Counted from the first letter of the stretch, positions 35,016-45,344 are shown. The stretch is 64,000 bases of DNA from Leadbetterella lacunae (GCF_042649125.1 NZ_JBHRYQ010000001.1:310001-374000); one strand, 5' to 3'. Numbers and translations: made by a program. The notes: a model not told the origin generated them from the sequence alone.

Positions 35016-38000
35016 TTAGTTCCCACATCCGCCAATTTTCGCTTCAAATACCACTCCTTGTTTGGCTTCAAAAACACCTTGATGGCCGTCAATTAATATA
35101 GATTTTCCCGAATTAAAAATTGTATTCGCGTTTCCTTGTATTATGATATTGGCTTTTATCTCGAGGTTAGAACTCTTGGTGACCGAGCCGCCTGAAATAT
35201 CATCTGTAGGACTGCTTAAAACCAATATGCTGTTACAGTCATTGGCACCACAAGCTATTGAATTTTGGATTTCGGTGACCAATACATCATCTATAAAATA
35301 GTAGGCGTTATCGCTGTAATTGCTGTTGTATCCACCACTATTGCCTCCTGATATATCTGAAGCAGCTTGACTTATGGTATTTTTTTCACTAGAAAAATTT
35401 CCCAAAAACAAATGTGTATAGGCTTGGTCTGCCACAAATGATGCAGAAATGTTTACCCAATTTTCGGATTCAAAAATTACATTGTTTTGCGTTGGCAGTA
35501 TGACTTTGTTTACTACTAAGGTATCTAAAGTAACTACGCTTTTTTCTTCTATATTTAATCCAAAACCTAAATTGTTTGAAGCATAAGCATAATAATCAGC
35601 TCGGCTTACATACATACTCAGCAGATATTTTTTTCCTATAACCAAAGGAGAAGTAAGTGGGGTGGACAAATACTCTCTGTAGCCGCTTGGCCCACCTGTA
35701 AAAATGCCTCCATTCGCAGTTCCGTTTCTTGGGTTCTGGGTTCCAAATGTATTGTTTCTTGGGTTTTCTATTGGAGCATCAAAGTCTGCACAATCGTTAA
35801 AATAATCAGATGATCCCATAGTGGGAATTTTCCAGAAGTTATTTGGAGATAACCATTGACCTGGGGTAGAAGGCGAAGGGATATAGTTAGTGGGGCAGGT
35901 TACAAAATATTCAAATCCCGGATTTGGAAGTAAATTAGTGCCTAAACAGCTCAGATCATACAATGGGTTTTCATTTGGTTCAGGGTTAGGCTCGGTATAG
36001 ATTCTAAACTCAAGCGGTACTTCATAAAAGTTAGGGTAAGTGCCGGCTTCACCTGTGGTTATTACACGCACAAAATAAGTTTCTCCGACTGTAAGTGCCG
36101 AAAGGTTTAGAATATTGTTTTTTAAGGTAAAAAGTTCCGCCACATACGTGCAAGCAACCTGAGTTAGTGCTCCGCAGTTTCCTCTATAAACGGTTATGGC
36201 ACTATTTGTATTTAGGTTTTCTACTATCACTTTCATTTTTGGGTGTGTGGCGGTCATGGTAAACCAAACATCAGATTTAGGTTTGTAATAACAGTCCGCT
36301 TGGTCGGCAGTAGCTAAGTTTGTGGTATGGTATGAGCCTTGCACGAGCGGAATAGCGTTAGAACATAAATCGTTTTGTGGCACCGTTGGAGTACTTACCG
36401 CAATTTTGAAATTACCGACAGCATCTACGCCACTATTACTTCCAATAGAAATGTAATATTGAGCACCTACAGTCAAACCAGATGCACTCATGGCGTTGCC
36501 ATGTATGGCCGTCATACTTGCAAATGTGCTTTTGTTGACACAAGTGCCTGATAGTAAGCAGATTTTTACTCCCTGAATATAGCCTTCATAGTTTATCCTT
36601 TGGGAGGTGGCTGTGGCTGTAAATTTATAAAATACATCGGGCCCTCCAGAGCATGTTCCAGTTTCTGCTTTTGCGTTTTCGGTGTTTCCATTTACAAAAT
36701 TCGGAATGTTTGTGGTGGACACATTTAAGGCTATTGCATTGTCGCAAATATCATTTAATGGGATATCGGTATCTTCAGAGAGTCCTATTTTTATGAATCC
36801 CCTAACCGTAGCTGAGTTCGCACTACTAAAAACTCGGATTAAGTAGGTTTGACCTACCACCAAATTTTCGATCACTTTATTAAGTTTTCTATCGCTCGAT
36901 AAGTCAGTCTTTTGGCAGCTGTTTGACACTAAACTGCCGCAAGTTCCGCCGTAAATGGCAACGCTAGGAGAAACATAGTTAGAAGTAAGTAAAACCCTAA
37001 TTCGAGATTTGGTGGCTGTGAATTTATACCAAATGTCGTCATCAGCGGTGCCAATTGAAGTACAAATTAGCCCTTCAGTGCTAGAGGTTGCTTGTATTGT
37101 ATTGCCTTCTTTATAGCTAATTTGGTTTGCTTTCGGTGCTATGTGGAGTGTTTCGGCATTCATACAGTCGTCGTTACTAGGTGGAGAGGTTTGGCTGTTT
37201 ACTTGTATATTGAAAAAACCTTGGTTGGCAATACTAGCAGTGCTGCTGTATACTTTTATTATATACTTTTGGCCAATGTTTAGGTTTGTTACTTTTAAAA
37301 CATTTTCGCTGGCATTTGTAAATTCGGCAGATTTGCAGCTTATCGGTGTAAGTGATTCGCAGACTCCGGAGTAAACCGCCACTACCATTCCGTTTAGGTT
37401 TATATTGTTTGCTTGTTGCGAAAAAGCAATATTTTGAGTTGGATTGTTGGCTATAAATGAATAATAAACCGCATATGCATTTGCTTGGCCGCAAGTGTTT
37501 GTTCCTGGAGAAGTTATTGCGTCATGAGTGCTTCCACCTGTATTGTTTAGGCTATTCCAGGTTGCGAAAACTGTCAAAGGTGTGGCTCCTGTGCAATTAT
37601 CGTTTAAAGGGGGCACTATTTTTTTTAAGCAATGTTCGAATTCTACGTTATAGTCTGAGTTGGTGTAAACACGTATAAAATAGGTTTGGCCAGGCGTGAG
37701 GTTTGAAAATGTTTTTTCAGAAAATGTGGTGATACTTGAAGGGCATTCCATAAAAATTAAAGCTCCGCAGGTGCCTCCATAGAGTTCATATTTGAAATTT
37801 TGGCCTGAGGTTTTGGCCATTCTAAATCTTTGATAAGCAGCAGTGGCGGTGAATTTGTACCAAACGTCTTTATATAGGTTACTATTTAATGAAGGCGAAG
37901 CTCCGCAATCTTTATAAAAAGATTGAGAAGAATTCTGGAAGTTGCCTTGTGCTGGAAAGCATGTGATGGCGTCACCTTTTGGTGTTAAAGTTTGTGCACC

Positions 38001-39683
38001 TGCACACTCGTCATTACTTACAAATGTAGGCGTAGTGATACAAATATTATAAAAATCAGAGGTGTTGCCGAAAGTAATGATTCGGATATAATAGGTTTGA
38101 CCTATGGTGAGGTTTCCCAAAAAGGAATTTGTATCTAAGGATGATCGGCAGCCTAGTGTTTGGAAGTTGCCGCATGTTCCACTCAAAAAATTGGCATTAA
38201 ATGAGGTGCTATTTTGACTGGCGATTTTAATCTGATGCTGTATTGCAGTTGCTACAAATTTTAAATAAATATCGTTTCCTGTATCGTAGCAGGTACCGCT
38301 TATAGTAGATGGAAGTGCAAATTTTGAGCTGACAAGGGTGTTTGTGCATTGGGAATTATTGCTAACTGAAACTAACTGTGCATCCGTACAATCGTCTATA
38401 GTAGAGATGTTTGGAGAAGTAACTGTCACCAAAAAAGAGGACTGTATGGAGGTGGTACTGGCACTATATACCCTAAAAAAATAGGTTTGGCCGGCTATTA
38501 AATTATTATAAGTGCTGATGGTGGTATCGCCTGAAAGCGAAAATCCGGTACAACCCAAAGAAACTAATGCGTTACAAGTGCCAGAGAAAGCCTCAATTCT
38601 ACCGAAATTGCTCGTCCAACCTTTCAGTTTTATTCGGTGTACCTTTTGGGTGGCCGTAAATGTATACCAAACGTCATCGTCTGTGGCAGTTGAGTTATTG
38701 CAGTCGTTTGATGAAAGGGTGGCGTCTATACTATTGCCGGTTTGAGGGTTTTGAAAACCATCGACCGTACCCACGGTCAACGCTACAGCCTCGGGACAGT
38801 TATCATTTAAAGGTTTGGAAGTTATACCGATATTAAAATTCGTATTATCATTTAAACCAGAGGTATGCACGCGAATGAAGTAGGTTTGGCCAACAGTTAG
38901 TGAAGTCAGTTTAGCAGAGGCGTTTTCTGAAGTGCCAAAGCCTGAGGTGATGCATTGCTTACTAAACAAGGAACCACAAACCCCCGAAAAAACTTCTAAG
39001 ATAACACCCGACGAGTTATTTGAGGTTTCTTGTACATACACCCTGTGCGAAGTCTGTGTGGCTGTAAACTTGAACCATACGTCATCGTCTGCATTTCCGC
39101 TGCATGCCGCTTGGCTTTGGGTAGCAAAATAGGTAGAACTTGTTGTTTTTACAGAGGGAACATTACTCGGGTTTACCGTTAAAGTGACAGCACCTGCACA
39201 ATCATCATTGGTTGGGGTTGTGGGTGTAAACACACAAATATTAAAGGTGCCTAAGTCATCCGTAGATAAGGTCGAAACTGAAATCAAATAAGTTTTGCCT
39301 ACCACCAAACCGTTTTTTACGGACTGCACCTCAGCTTCGTTGTGGGTACTGTATTCACAAAAACCTACTCTGTTATAGTTTTCACAATCTGTGCTTAGGT
39401 CTTCTTCAAAAATATCAATGAAAATGTTTTGGATTGTCCCCCTCGAAACCTGAATTACCTGTGTGGTAGCGGATGCGGTAAACTTATACCAAACCTTGTA
39501 TTTATAAAAGTCGCAGCCGTCGTATGTGGTTTCGGTTAGACCCGAGCTGTTTCCAGCCGTGGGGGAGCAGCTACTGCCGGGTGTTAAAACTACAGGAGAA
39601 GCACAGGTAGCATTTGGCGGCAATTGGGCAAATGCATATAGCTGCGAACATAATAATAACAGGGTAGATATAATTCTTTTCAT
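35016..39683 (-). CDS. Giant secreted surface protein: nine PPC-like modules and C-terminal coat-hanger domain
   Basis: A 1555-residue secreted protein. Signal peptide at 1-19 of the form starting at 39683 (MKRIISTLL..YAFAQ); the longer frame adds seven residues without likeness to a signal. Nine tandem modules of about 120-140 residues follow. Each begins like PLNDNCPEAVALTV, contains VWYKFTAT, then GTCGSL and LTVGQTYFIRV; these resemble PPC (pre-peptidase C-terminal) domains. Then comes a carbohydrate-binding-like domain opening NLLPNPGFEYFVTCP, and a C-terminal stacked beta domain (NLEIKANIII, then FEAKIGGC). It is probably displayed on or released from the surface (adhesion or matrix role, inference). 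Its promoter shares a 22-bp element with the C1q gene. Confidence 0.85.
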   Translation of the reverse strand: MKRIISTLLLLCSQLYAFAQLPPNATCASPVVLTPGSSCSPTAGNSSGLTETTYDGCDFYKYKVWYKFTASATTQVIQVSRGTIQNIFIDIFEEDLSTDCENYNRVGFCEYSTHNEAEVQSVKNGLVVGKTYLISVSTLSTDDLGTFNICVFTPTTPTNDDCAGAVTLTVNPSNVPSVKTTSSTYFATQSQAACSGNADDDVWFKFTATQTSHRVYVQETSNNSSGVILEVFSGVCGSLFSKQCITSGFGTSENASAKLTSLTVGQTYFIRVHTSGLNDNTNFNIGITSKPLNDNCPEAVALTVGTVDGFQNPQTGNSIDATLSSNDCNNSTATDDDVWYTFTATQKVHRIKLKGWTSNFGRIEAFSGTCNALVSLGCTGFSLSGDTTISTYNNLIAGQTYFFRVYSASTTSIQSSFLVTVTSPNISTIDDCTDAQLVSVSNNSQCTNTLVSSKFALPSTISGTCYDTGNDIYLKFVATAIQHQIKIASQNSTSFNANFLSGTCGNFQTLGCRSSLDTNSFLGNLTIGQTYYIRIITFGNTSDFYNICITTPTFVSNDECAGAQTLTPKGDAITCFPAQGNFQNSSQSFYKDCGASPSLNSNLYKDVWYKFTATAAYQRFRMAKTSGQNFKYELYGGTCGALIFMECPSSITTFSEKTFSNLTPGQTYFIRVYTNSDYNVEFEHCLKKIVPPLNDNCTGATPLTVFATWNSLNNTGGSTHDAITSPGTNTCGQANAYAVYYSFIANNPTQNIAFSQQANNINLNGMVVAVYSGVCESLTPISCKSAEFTNASENVLKVTNLNIGQKYIIKVYSSTASIANQGFFNIQVNSQTSPPSNDDCMNAETLHIAPKANQISYKEGNTIQATSSTEGLICTSIGTADDDIWYKFTATKSRIRVLLTSNYVSPSVAIYGGTCGSLVSNSCQKTDLSSDRKLNKVIENLVVGQTYLIRVFSSANSATVRGFIKIGLSEDTDIPLNDICDNAIALNVSTTNIPNFVNGNTENAKAETGTCSGGPDVFYKFTATATSQRINYEGYIQGVKICLLSGTCVNKSTFASMTAIHGNAMSASGLTVGAQYYISIGSNSGVDAVGNFKIAVSTPTVPQNDLCSNAIPLVQGSYHTTNLATADQADCYYKPKSDVWFTMTATHPKMKVIVENLNTNSAITVYRGNCGALTQVACTYVAELFTLKNNILNLSALTVGETYFVRVITTGEAGTYPNFYEVPLEFRIYTEPNPEPNENPLYDLSCLGTNLLPNPGFEYFVTCPTNYIPSPSTPGQWLSPNNFWKIPTMGSSDYFNDCADFDAPIENPRNNTFGTQNPRNGTANGGIFTGGPSGYREYLSTPLTSPLVIGKKYLLSMYVSRADYYAYASNNLGFGLNIEEKSVVTLDTLVVNKVILPTQNNVIFESENWVNISASFVADQAYTHLFLGNFSSEKNTISQAASDISGGNSGGYNSNYSDNAYYFIDDVLVTEIQNSIACGANDCNSILVLSSPTDDISGGSVTKSSNLEIKANIIIQGNANTIFNSGKSILIDGHQGVFEAKQGVVFEAKIGGCGN

Positions 39684-39701
39684 AGCTTTTGAATATTTTC
39701 T

Positions 39702-39750
39702 CAAAGCTATATAATTGGTTTTTTCGCTGGTACTACTAATGTTAGTAGGG
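39702..39750 (-). promoter_or_regulatory. Promoter and shared operator of the giant surface protein gene
   Basis: On the minus strand an inverted repeat CTACTAA-CA-TTAGTAG (39733-39748), inside a 22-bp block 39729-39750, lies 19 bp before TAGCTTTG (39702-39709), a perfect TAnnTTTG box. There is no TTTG -33 box, as expected for an activator-dependent promoter. The ATG is 18 bp further on. The same block and spacing recur at 46769-46817. Confidence 0.7.
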
Positions 39751-39809
39751 TTTAGGTAAAGGGCTTGATTTTATGAGAATAAAGGTTTCAGTTAAAAAAA
39801 TAAGTTTTC

Positions 39810-40528
39810 TTACCTGCATCGCTGATTTTGGGTAATAAAATAGCGTTTTCCATTTAGGTCTATTTCATTTGAAGCAGTCCGTTTGTTTATTCTAAATTCC
39901 CTTGTTAATCCATTGTTTGCTTTTAACTGGAGCGTAAAAACATTGCCATTTGTCACAACTTTCCAAGTTCCTGATCCGCCATTTGCAGTAGCCGCACTGA
40001 AGTTTCCTCCGCTGGTGTAGGAGGTGTCGTCGCCATTGGCGTAGGATCCGTCAGAGCAAAGGTCAAAAAACCATTTTTCTGAGTAGCCATTGCCAGTGTA
40101 TAGGTACAAAAGTCTTTTTCCTTTTATTCGCTCTGCCCAGGGGATTGATTCTTTAGTAGTGCTTGTTGAAGTTTTTGCTACGGGTTTTGCCTTAAGTGGC
40201 GTTATTGTCTCTGAGGTTTTTAGCATCGGAATATCCACGCCTTCGGAGGTGAAATAAAATTGCCCCAAAACCTTGGAAAAAGAAAAGTTAATCGCCCTAG
40301 AATTAAAATCATAATTGCCATTAATGTAGCCCAAAACATCGGTGGCTGTTCCGCTATACAAAACCCCTTGGAAAAGTAATTTGACCTGATAGTCTTGAGT
40401 TTTTTTTCCACCGTCATTAAAAAATCATACTGTTTGTTTTCAAAAGTACCGTTAAATTTTGACTGGGCAGATGTTGAAAAATGGCATAAGAATAGCACAA
40501 TGAGGGTATAATTGTTCATGGGTTTCAT
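39810..40528 (-). pseudogene. Lipocalin-like secreted protein gene with frameshift at an A8 run
   Basis: Two frames together encode one protein. The first (from ATG 40528, overlapping the previous stop as ATGA) gives a signal peptide ending TSAQ, then FNGTFENKQYDFLMTVEKK. It then leaves frame at eight A residues (40400-40407 on the opposite strand as T). With one extra A, the text continues TQDYQVKLLFQGVLYSGTAT into the second frame, which ends at 39810. That frame carries WAERIKGKRLLYLYTGNGYS and a Trp-rich beta-barrel ending RYFITQNQRC. It may be a real mutation, a homopolymer sequencing error, or a site of transcriptional slippage. Last gene of the LytTR operon. Confidence 0.75.
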
Positions 40529-43500
40529 GGGTTTATGCAGCCGCCTATTTTTGCTTCGAAGGTTTTATTGACAGTTGCTTTTATTTCAAAGCCAGGCTGG
40601 AGTTCTATGCCTCCTTCTGAGGTGTAGCTTGCCGGATTAATTACTGATCTATTGCTTTCCAATAATTTATAAGCGAATTGTTTTGTTGGTAAATCATTCA
40701 ATACACTTCCTTCAACTCCTGAAAGCGTTAAAATGTCTGCATATCGCTTTAAGTGAACCGTGCTGATTCTTGAAAAGCATGTTTTTCCCATTAATAAATA
40801 CCTAAAGCTTAGTTTTATACTATCAGAAAGTACAGTTTTGAAAAATTGACTAGTTTGGCCATTTGACCACTCAAGCTGGCTAGCGTAGGAGCTGTATTGG
40901 TTGGCAGAAGGTGGGCCATATGAGTTTATCCCAGTATGGACACTTGCTGTGCTAGCACGAACAAAGACTGTTTTGCAGAATTGATTTTCATCCGGGTTTT
41001 TAAAGATTGCCTTATTTAACTTTAGTAATACAGGGTATCGCTGGTTTATTCCGCCTATATCCAGATAATTTATTGAGCAATTGAAGGTACGTGTAATTGT
41101 GGGCATGCAGAAGAGATCACCGCTTTCTGTTTCTAACAAAGGGGTTGAAACATCATAGCCGCAGCTCCCAAGTATATAATCTGTAATGATATCACCATTT
41201 TGATTCAATTCAATAAGCCATACATCTTGAACAAAGATTTCATTCAGCGAGCCATGGGAGAACCCTGGCGATTGGCGTTCAAAACTAGGAGTGATGGTTT
41301 TGGTATTTCCTAAGAATACTAGGTTTCCCTCAACAGTACTGTCCATAGCCACCAAAACCTCATCTTTGATACCACCGAGTGTTTTATCCCAAATTTTTTG
41401 CCCATTGGCGTTAGTTTTTATAACCCAAAAATCATTTTCTCCTCTTGCATTCTGACTTTTTGCCCCCGAAATTTCCGAAGCCGAATGTCCTGAGAATATG
41501 ATATTTCCATCTTTTAAAACTAGGGCCTTAATAGCCGTTTCGTTGGAATTACCACCATAAACTTCTTGATGTAGGATGCTTCCGTTGGCATCAATCCATA
41601 TCGCCCAATAGTCTTGGCTATTATTCAGATTGGCTACAGTTTTGTTCCCGCTTATTCCCGAGTTGGATGTGCCAAAAAGTAGAAATAAGTTATCATTAAT
41701 TTTGGATATACTTTTTAACTCGTCTTTCTGGTTTCCGCCATAGGTAAACTCAGCTAATTTGTTACCGTTTGCATCAGTTTTTACAACCCAAAAATCCTCT
41801 TGTCCGAAGTTGGCTGTTGTTTTATTTCCGGAAATCCCAGAGGTGGTGGTTCCTGCCAAAAAAAGTGTACCGTTGCTTGTCTTTGTAACAGACGAAATGA
41901 TATCTATTCCAGTCCCACCAAAGCGTTTGTCATAAACTTTATTGCCAGAGAAGTAATTGTATTTTATCATCCAAAAATCCAATGAACCAAATCCTGCTTG
42001 GCTAATATCTCCGCTTATCGGAGAATCAGAATACCCAAACATCAAATAGGTATGAGGCTCGGTTTCGATAAAGCCGTTCATCCAGTCGTTTCCAGAACCT
42101 CCAAAAAAGGAAAAGGTCCCGCCACTATTAGTGGTTAGGCTTTGACGAATAAAAAAGTCACTTTCGCCTTTTTGAGTAAGGTTATCAGCAAAAATTGGCC
42201 CATTAGAAGAGCCAAAGAAAAGCCTACCACCTCCAAAAAGAGACTTCATTCCTACCAACTGTGCACCATCATAGGTGTTTATGAAATCAACTTTTGATAA
42301 AGACCTGTAATTGGCCGGGAAAGGTAATGTTGCAGCTTCCAAAGGGGAAGGATTTCCTTTAAATCCATTTGAATTGGCTACTAATTGATTGCTCGTATTC
42401 CCTAAACATCCATCTGAGCATCTTGCTGTAATAAAGCTTGTTCCTTCTAAAGCATGTGTAATCGAAGGTCCGATTTTGCCATTCCACCAAATGGTTTGAC
42501 TGCTACAACCTGTGGCAGATAGGTGTAGTGTGTCCCCACCACAAAAAGTAGTGCTCAGATTTTCTTGTGCACTTATGGTTGGAACCCCCACGTCTATTCC
42601 ACCGTAACTTAGGTTTAGCACGGCAGAGGGTATATCCACACAAGCTCCGATACTTCCTTTAACCAAATATTGTCCTGACGAATTATTTACCATTAGTTGA
42701 GATGTAGTTTCACTTGGCAATAAAGTAGTATTCTTAAACCACTTGTAAGTAATTGTTTCCTGAAAATTATCGTTTGCCTGCAGGTTTACCGAATTTCCCG
42801 TACAAACCAGTAAGTTATTGGTACTAGTTTGAGGACTTATGGACATACTAAGGTTTCGGTTAGAAATTCTGATACTATCTGAATCAAAAGAAAGACAAGA
42901 GTTAGAGAAAATAGAAAAGTTTACCTTGGCTTTATAAACACCTGGTTGAGTGGTACTTTGAGTTGAACTACTCGAATTAACCGTTAGTGCGTTTCCATCA
43001 CGAAACCACGAAAAAAGTGCAGGAATGCCAACAGGTAAGTTTGAATTGGCGGAGTCGATAGAAATCACAAGGTTCTCATTGCAAAGCATTTCAGGTTTTG
43101 AAGACTTTAGCTTAATGATTGTGCCGCCCACAATATTCACCTGCACTTCTGGAGAACTGATGTTTGAGCATTCAGCGGTAGATAACTTTACGCTGTATTT
43201 TCCACTTTCTAATGCCGTAATAGAAGAATTGGAGGAGTTTAAGGCAATTCCATTACGAAACCATGCTAAACTGCCATTGAGTTCCGGATTGGTTTTTAGG
43301 GCATTCAAGGGTAGTGGGTCTGTACATGAAAGCAAACCATTTGGAGCTGAAATGCTCACCCCGGGGCAGTTAATAAAAGACTTGTTTGCTACGATGCTCC
43401 ATTTGCCATTGGCATCTTGTCCACGTAAGGTAAGCTGATGAGAGCCAAGTCCTATGGAGTTTGGAACATTAAATAGTGTATTGCCAGCACTTATTGAAAG

Positions 43501-44331
43501 GCCTGGGGTAATAGCAATTTGTGTACCCTGACCAAATCCTGGGTCAGCACCAATAAAATACTCAAGTTTGGTAATGTTTTGAACATTAGAAAGTTCATTT
43601 GTTATATAAAAGTTTTGAGCATGCACCACACTCCATTTGCCATTTGCATCTTTTCCTCGTATAAAAAACTTATGAAAGCCCAAGGGTAAATTCGCAGGAA
43701 TGGGAATGTTTAAGGGTGTTGTTACAGATGTGGATGGCGTTATCGGAATGTCGATACCATTCCCAAATCCCGCATCGACATCAATAAAGTATTCTAGTTT
43801 TACAATGTTTTGGATTGAAGGTAAGTCATTGGTTTTGAAAAAACTCTGAGCAAATACGGTACTCCACTTTCCTGAAGCTTCTTTTGCTCTGATAAAAAAT
43901 TTATGAAAACCATTAGCTAAATCAGAAGGCAATGCGATATTTAAACCTTGATTTACCGTAGTATTAGGAGTAATAGGTATATTTATTCCTTGCCCATAGC
44001 CTGCGTCAGTATCAATAAAGTATTCAAGTTCAACAATATTTTGAATTGTAGGTAAATCATTGGTTTTGAAAAAGTTTTGAGCATTTACCATACTCCATAC
44101 GCCATTTGAATTTTTAGCTCTAATGTAAAATTTATGAAAACCCGATGTTAAACCAATAGAAAGTGGAATACTGAGGTTTGCTGAAACCGTACTGCCACCT
44201 GTAATTGGTACGTTTATACCGCTTCCAAATCCAGGGTCTGTATCAATAAAATACTCTACTTTTTGGATGGTTTGGGCAAAACATAACCTCGACCACCCCA
44301 AAAATAAGATGGTATATAGGATATTTTTCAT
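40525..44331 (-). CDS. 1268-residue secreted protein: four 77-residue repeats, Ig-like region, SBBP-type propeller, coat-hanger tail
   Basis: Signal peptide 1-19. Residues 24-320 are four near-identical repeats of exactly 77 residues; YFID (or YFIG) stands at 27, 104, 181 and 258. Each has FGxGI-PIT and GFHKFFIRAKDANGKWS. Residues about 325-620 are Ig-like domains. About 660-1060 hold propeller repeats of the type GNKTTANFGQEDFWVVKTDA with FGGTGID. The end (IELQPGFEIKATVNKTFEAK, then IGGC) shares its tail with the giant protein at 35-39.7 kb. Likely exported to the cell surface. It starts 6 nt after the beta-helix gene and its stop overlaps the next ATG. Confidence 0.85.
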   Translation of the reverse strand: MKNILYTILFLGWSRLCFAQTIQKVEYFIDTDPGFGSGINVPITGGSTVSANLSIPLSIGLTSGFHKFYIRAKNSNGVWSMVNAQNFFKTNDLPTIQNIVELEYFIDTDAGYGQGINIPITPNTTVNQGLNIALPSDLANGFHKFFIRAKEASGKWSTVFAQSFFKTNDLPSIQNIVKLEYFIDVDAGFGNGIDIPITPSTSVTTPLNIPIPANLPLGFHKFFIRGKDANGKWSVVHAQNFYITNELSNVQNITKLEYFIGADPGFGQGTQIAITPGLSISAGNTLFNVPNSIGLGSHQLTLRGQDANGKWSIVANKSFINCPGVSISAPNGLLSCTDPLPLNALKTNPELNGSLAWFRNGIALNSSNSSITALESGKYSVKLSTAECSNISSPEVQVNIVGGTIIKLKSSKPEMLCNENLVISIDSANSNLPVGIPALFSWFRDGNALTVNSSSSTQSTTQPGVYKAKVNFSIFSNSCLSFDSDSIRISNRNLSMSISPQTSTNNLLVCTGNSVNLQANDNFQETITYKWFKNTTLLPSETTSQLMVNNSSGQYLVKGSIGACVDIPSAVLNLSYGGIDVGVPTISAQENLSTTFCGGDTLHLSATGCSSQTIWWNGKIGPSITHALEGTSFITARCSDGCLGNTSNQLVANSNGFKGNPSPLEAATLPFPANYRSLSKVDFINTYDGAQLVGMKSLFGGGRLFFGSSNGPIFADNLTQKGESDFFIRQSLTTNSGGTFSFFGGSGNDWMNGFIETEPHTYLMFGYSDSPISGDISQAGFGSLDFWMIKYNYFSGNKVYDKRFGGTGIDIISSVTKTSNGTLFLAGTTTSGISGNKTTANFGQEDFWVVKTDANGNKLAEFTYGGNQKDELKSISKINDNLFLLFGTSNSGISGNKTVANLNNSQDYWAIWIDANGSILHQEVYGGNSNETAIKALVLKDGNIIFSGHSASEISGAKSQNARGENDFWVIKTNANGQKIWDKTLGGIKDEVLVAMDSTVEGNLVFLGNTKTITPSFERQSPGFSHGSLNEIFVQDVWLIELNQNGDIITDYILGSCGYDVSTPLLETESGDLFCMPTITRTFNCSINYLDIGGINQRYPVLLKLNKAIFKNPDENQFCKTVFVRASTASVHTGINSYGPPSANQYSSYASQLEWSNGQTSQFFKTVLSDSIKLSFRYLLMGKTCFSRISTVHLKRYADILTLSGVEGSVLNDLPTKQFAYKLLESNRSVINPASYTSEGGIELQPGFEIKATVNKTFEAKIGGCINP

Positions 44332-44337
44332 GGCTAT

Positions 44338-45339
44338 TTAGTTATTTGACTGAATAGTTATACTTCCTGAAAGCCCAGAGGTAGTTGAACCTATGGTACT
44401 TAAAAAAAAGTTTTTAATAACAGGAATACCAGCTTGACCAGACAATCTATACGGGTCAGTTCCTCCAAAAGGGCCAATATTTTGCCCTGTGTTACCAGTT
44501 CCTATGGCAGGGGAGCCAACTTTTAATCGATAGTCTTTATCAAGTAGAGGGCTTGATGATTCAAAAATATTAGCTAGAACAGCGTTCTCAATGTTATTTG
44601 AACCTGGTGTGCCGAAAACACCAGCTATCTTTATACTAAAACTAAATGTTGAATTAGTACCCACATTATAATTATTAGTTCCCACAATACTGTTGGTAAA
44701 AGTACCATTCACAATACTTTGCACTCCTCCCAGAAAACATTGGTCAACCAATGGATTAATTTGATTAAACATTATATCTTGAATAATACAATTTTTGAAT
44801 ATATTGCTACTCCCATTTCCATTAATATCTCCATGTCCTCCACCGTTTAAACTAAAAAAGCACTGTTCTACAATATTTGATGATGAATTTAATACTAAAT
44901 TTCCGCTGCTACCTAAGGGAGTAAAAAAACATCTTTTGAATAATACATTTGGAGTATTTACAGTAATGTCACCATTAAATCGTAAACTTAAAAAAACAGA
45001 ATTTGAAGCTCCGGAATTTATAGAAAAACTACCTGAAATGATGGATTCATTCAAACTAAAAGACAAGGGACTAATTAGATTGGCATTTGTACCTTTTTGA
45101 TATCCATCACCTATAAAAACAATCCTTTTGACAAGTGGCCCAGTCAATGGGTAGCTTGTGGTGGAAGGTTCAACATATAAAGTATCGCCATTAGAAGCAT
45201 CATTTATTGCAACATCCAGTGAGGTATAGACCAAATTGTTAACAGTTACAATTCCAGGATTATTATTAACCCGACGAATAGTGGCAAAAGCATTTGCATA
45301 AAACCCAAATGCGATAAGTGTAAAAAAAAGTTTTTTCAT
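44338..45339 (-). CDS. Secreted parallel beta-helix protein
   Basis: A 333-residue protein with a signal peptide (1-19, NAFA). A short opening (IRRVNNNPGI, YTSLDVAINDASNGDTLYVE) is typical of right-handed beta-helix 'choice-of-anchor' or PbH1 proteins. It is followed by Asn/Ser/Phe-rich rungs (NVLFKRCFFTP, NIVEQCFFSL, NIFKNCIIQD) and a C-terminal SGLSGSITIQSNN. No catalytic residues are seen; probably structural or adhesive. It lies 5 nt after the LytTR gene and 6 nt before the 1268-residue gene, so it is inside the operon. Confidence 0.8.
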   Translation of the reverse strand: MKKLFFTLIAFGFYANAFATIRRVNNNPGIVTVNNLVYTSLDVAINDASNGDTLYVEPSTTSYPLTGPLVKRIVFIGDGYQKGTNANLISPLSFSLNESIISGSFSINSGASNSVFLSLRFNGDITVNTPNVLFKRCFFTPLGSSGNLVLNSSSNIVEQCFFSLNGGGHGDINGNGSSNIFKNCIIQDIMFNQINPLVDQCFLGGVQSIVNGTFTNSIVGTNNYNVGTNSTFSFSIKIAGVFGTPGSNNIENAVLANIFESSSPLLDKDYRLKVGSPAIGTGNTGQNIGPFGGTDPYRLSGQAGIPVIKNFFLSTIGSTTSGLSGSITIQSNN

Positions 45340-45344
45340 GATTT

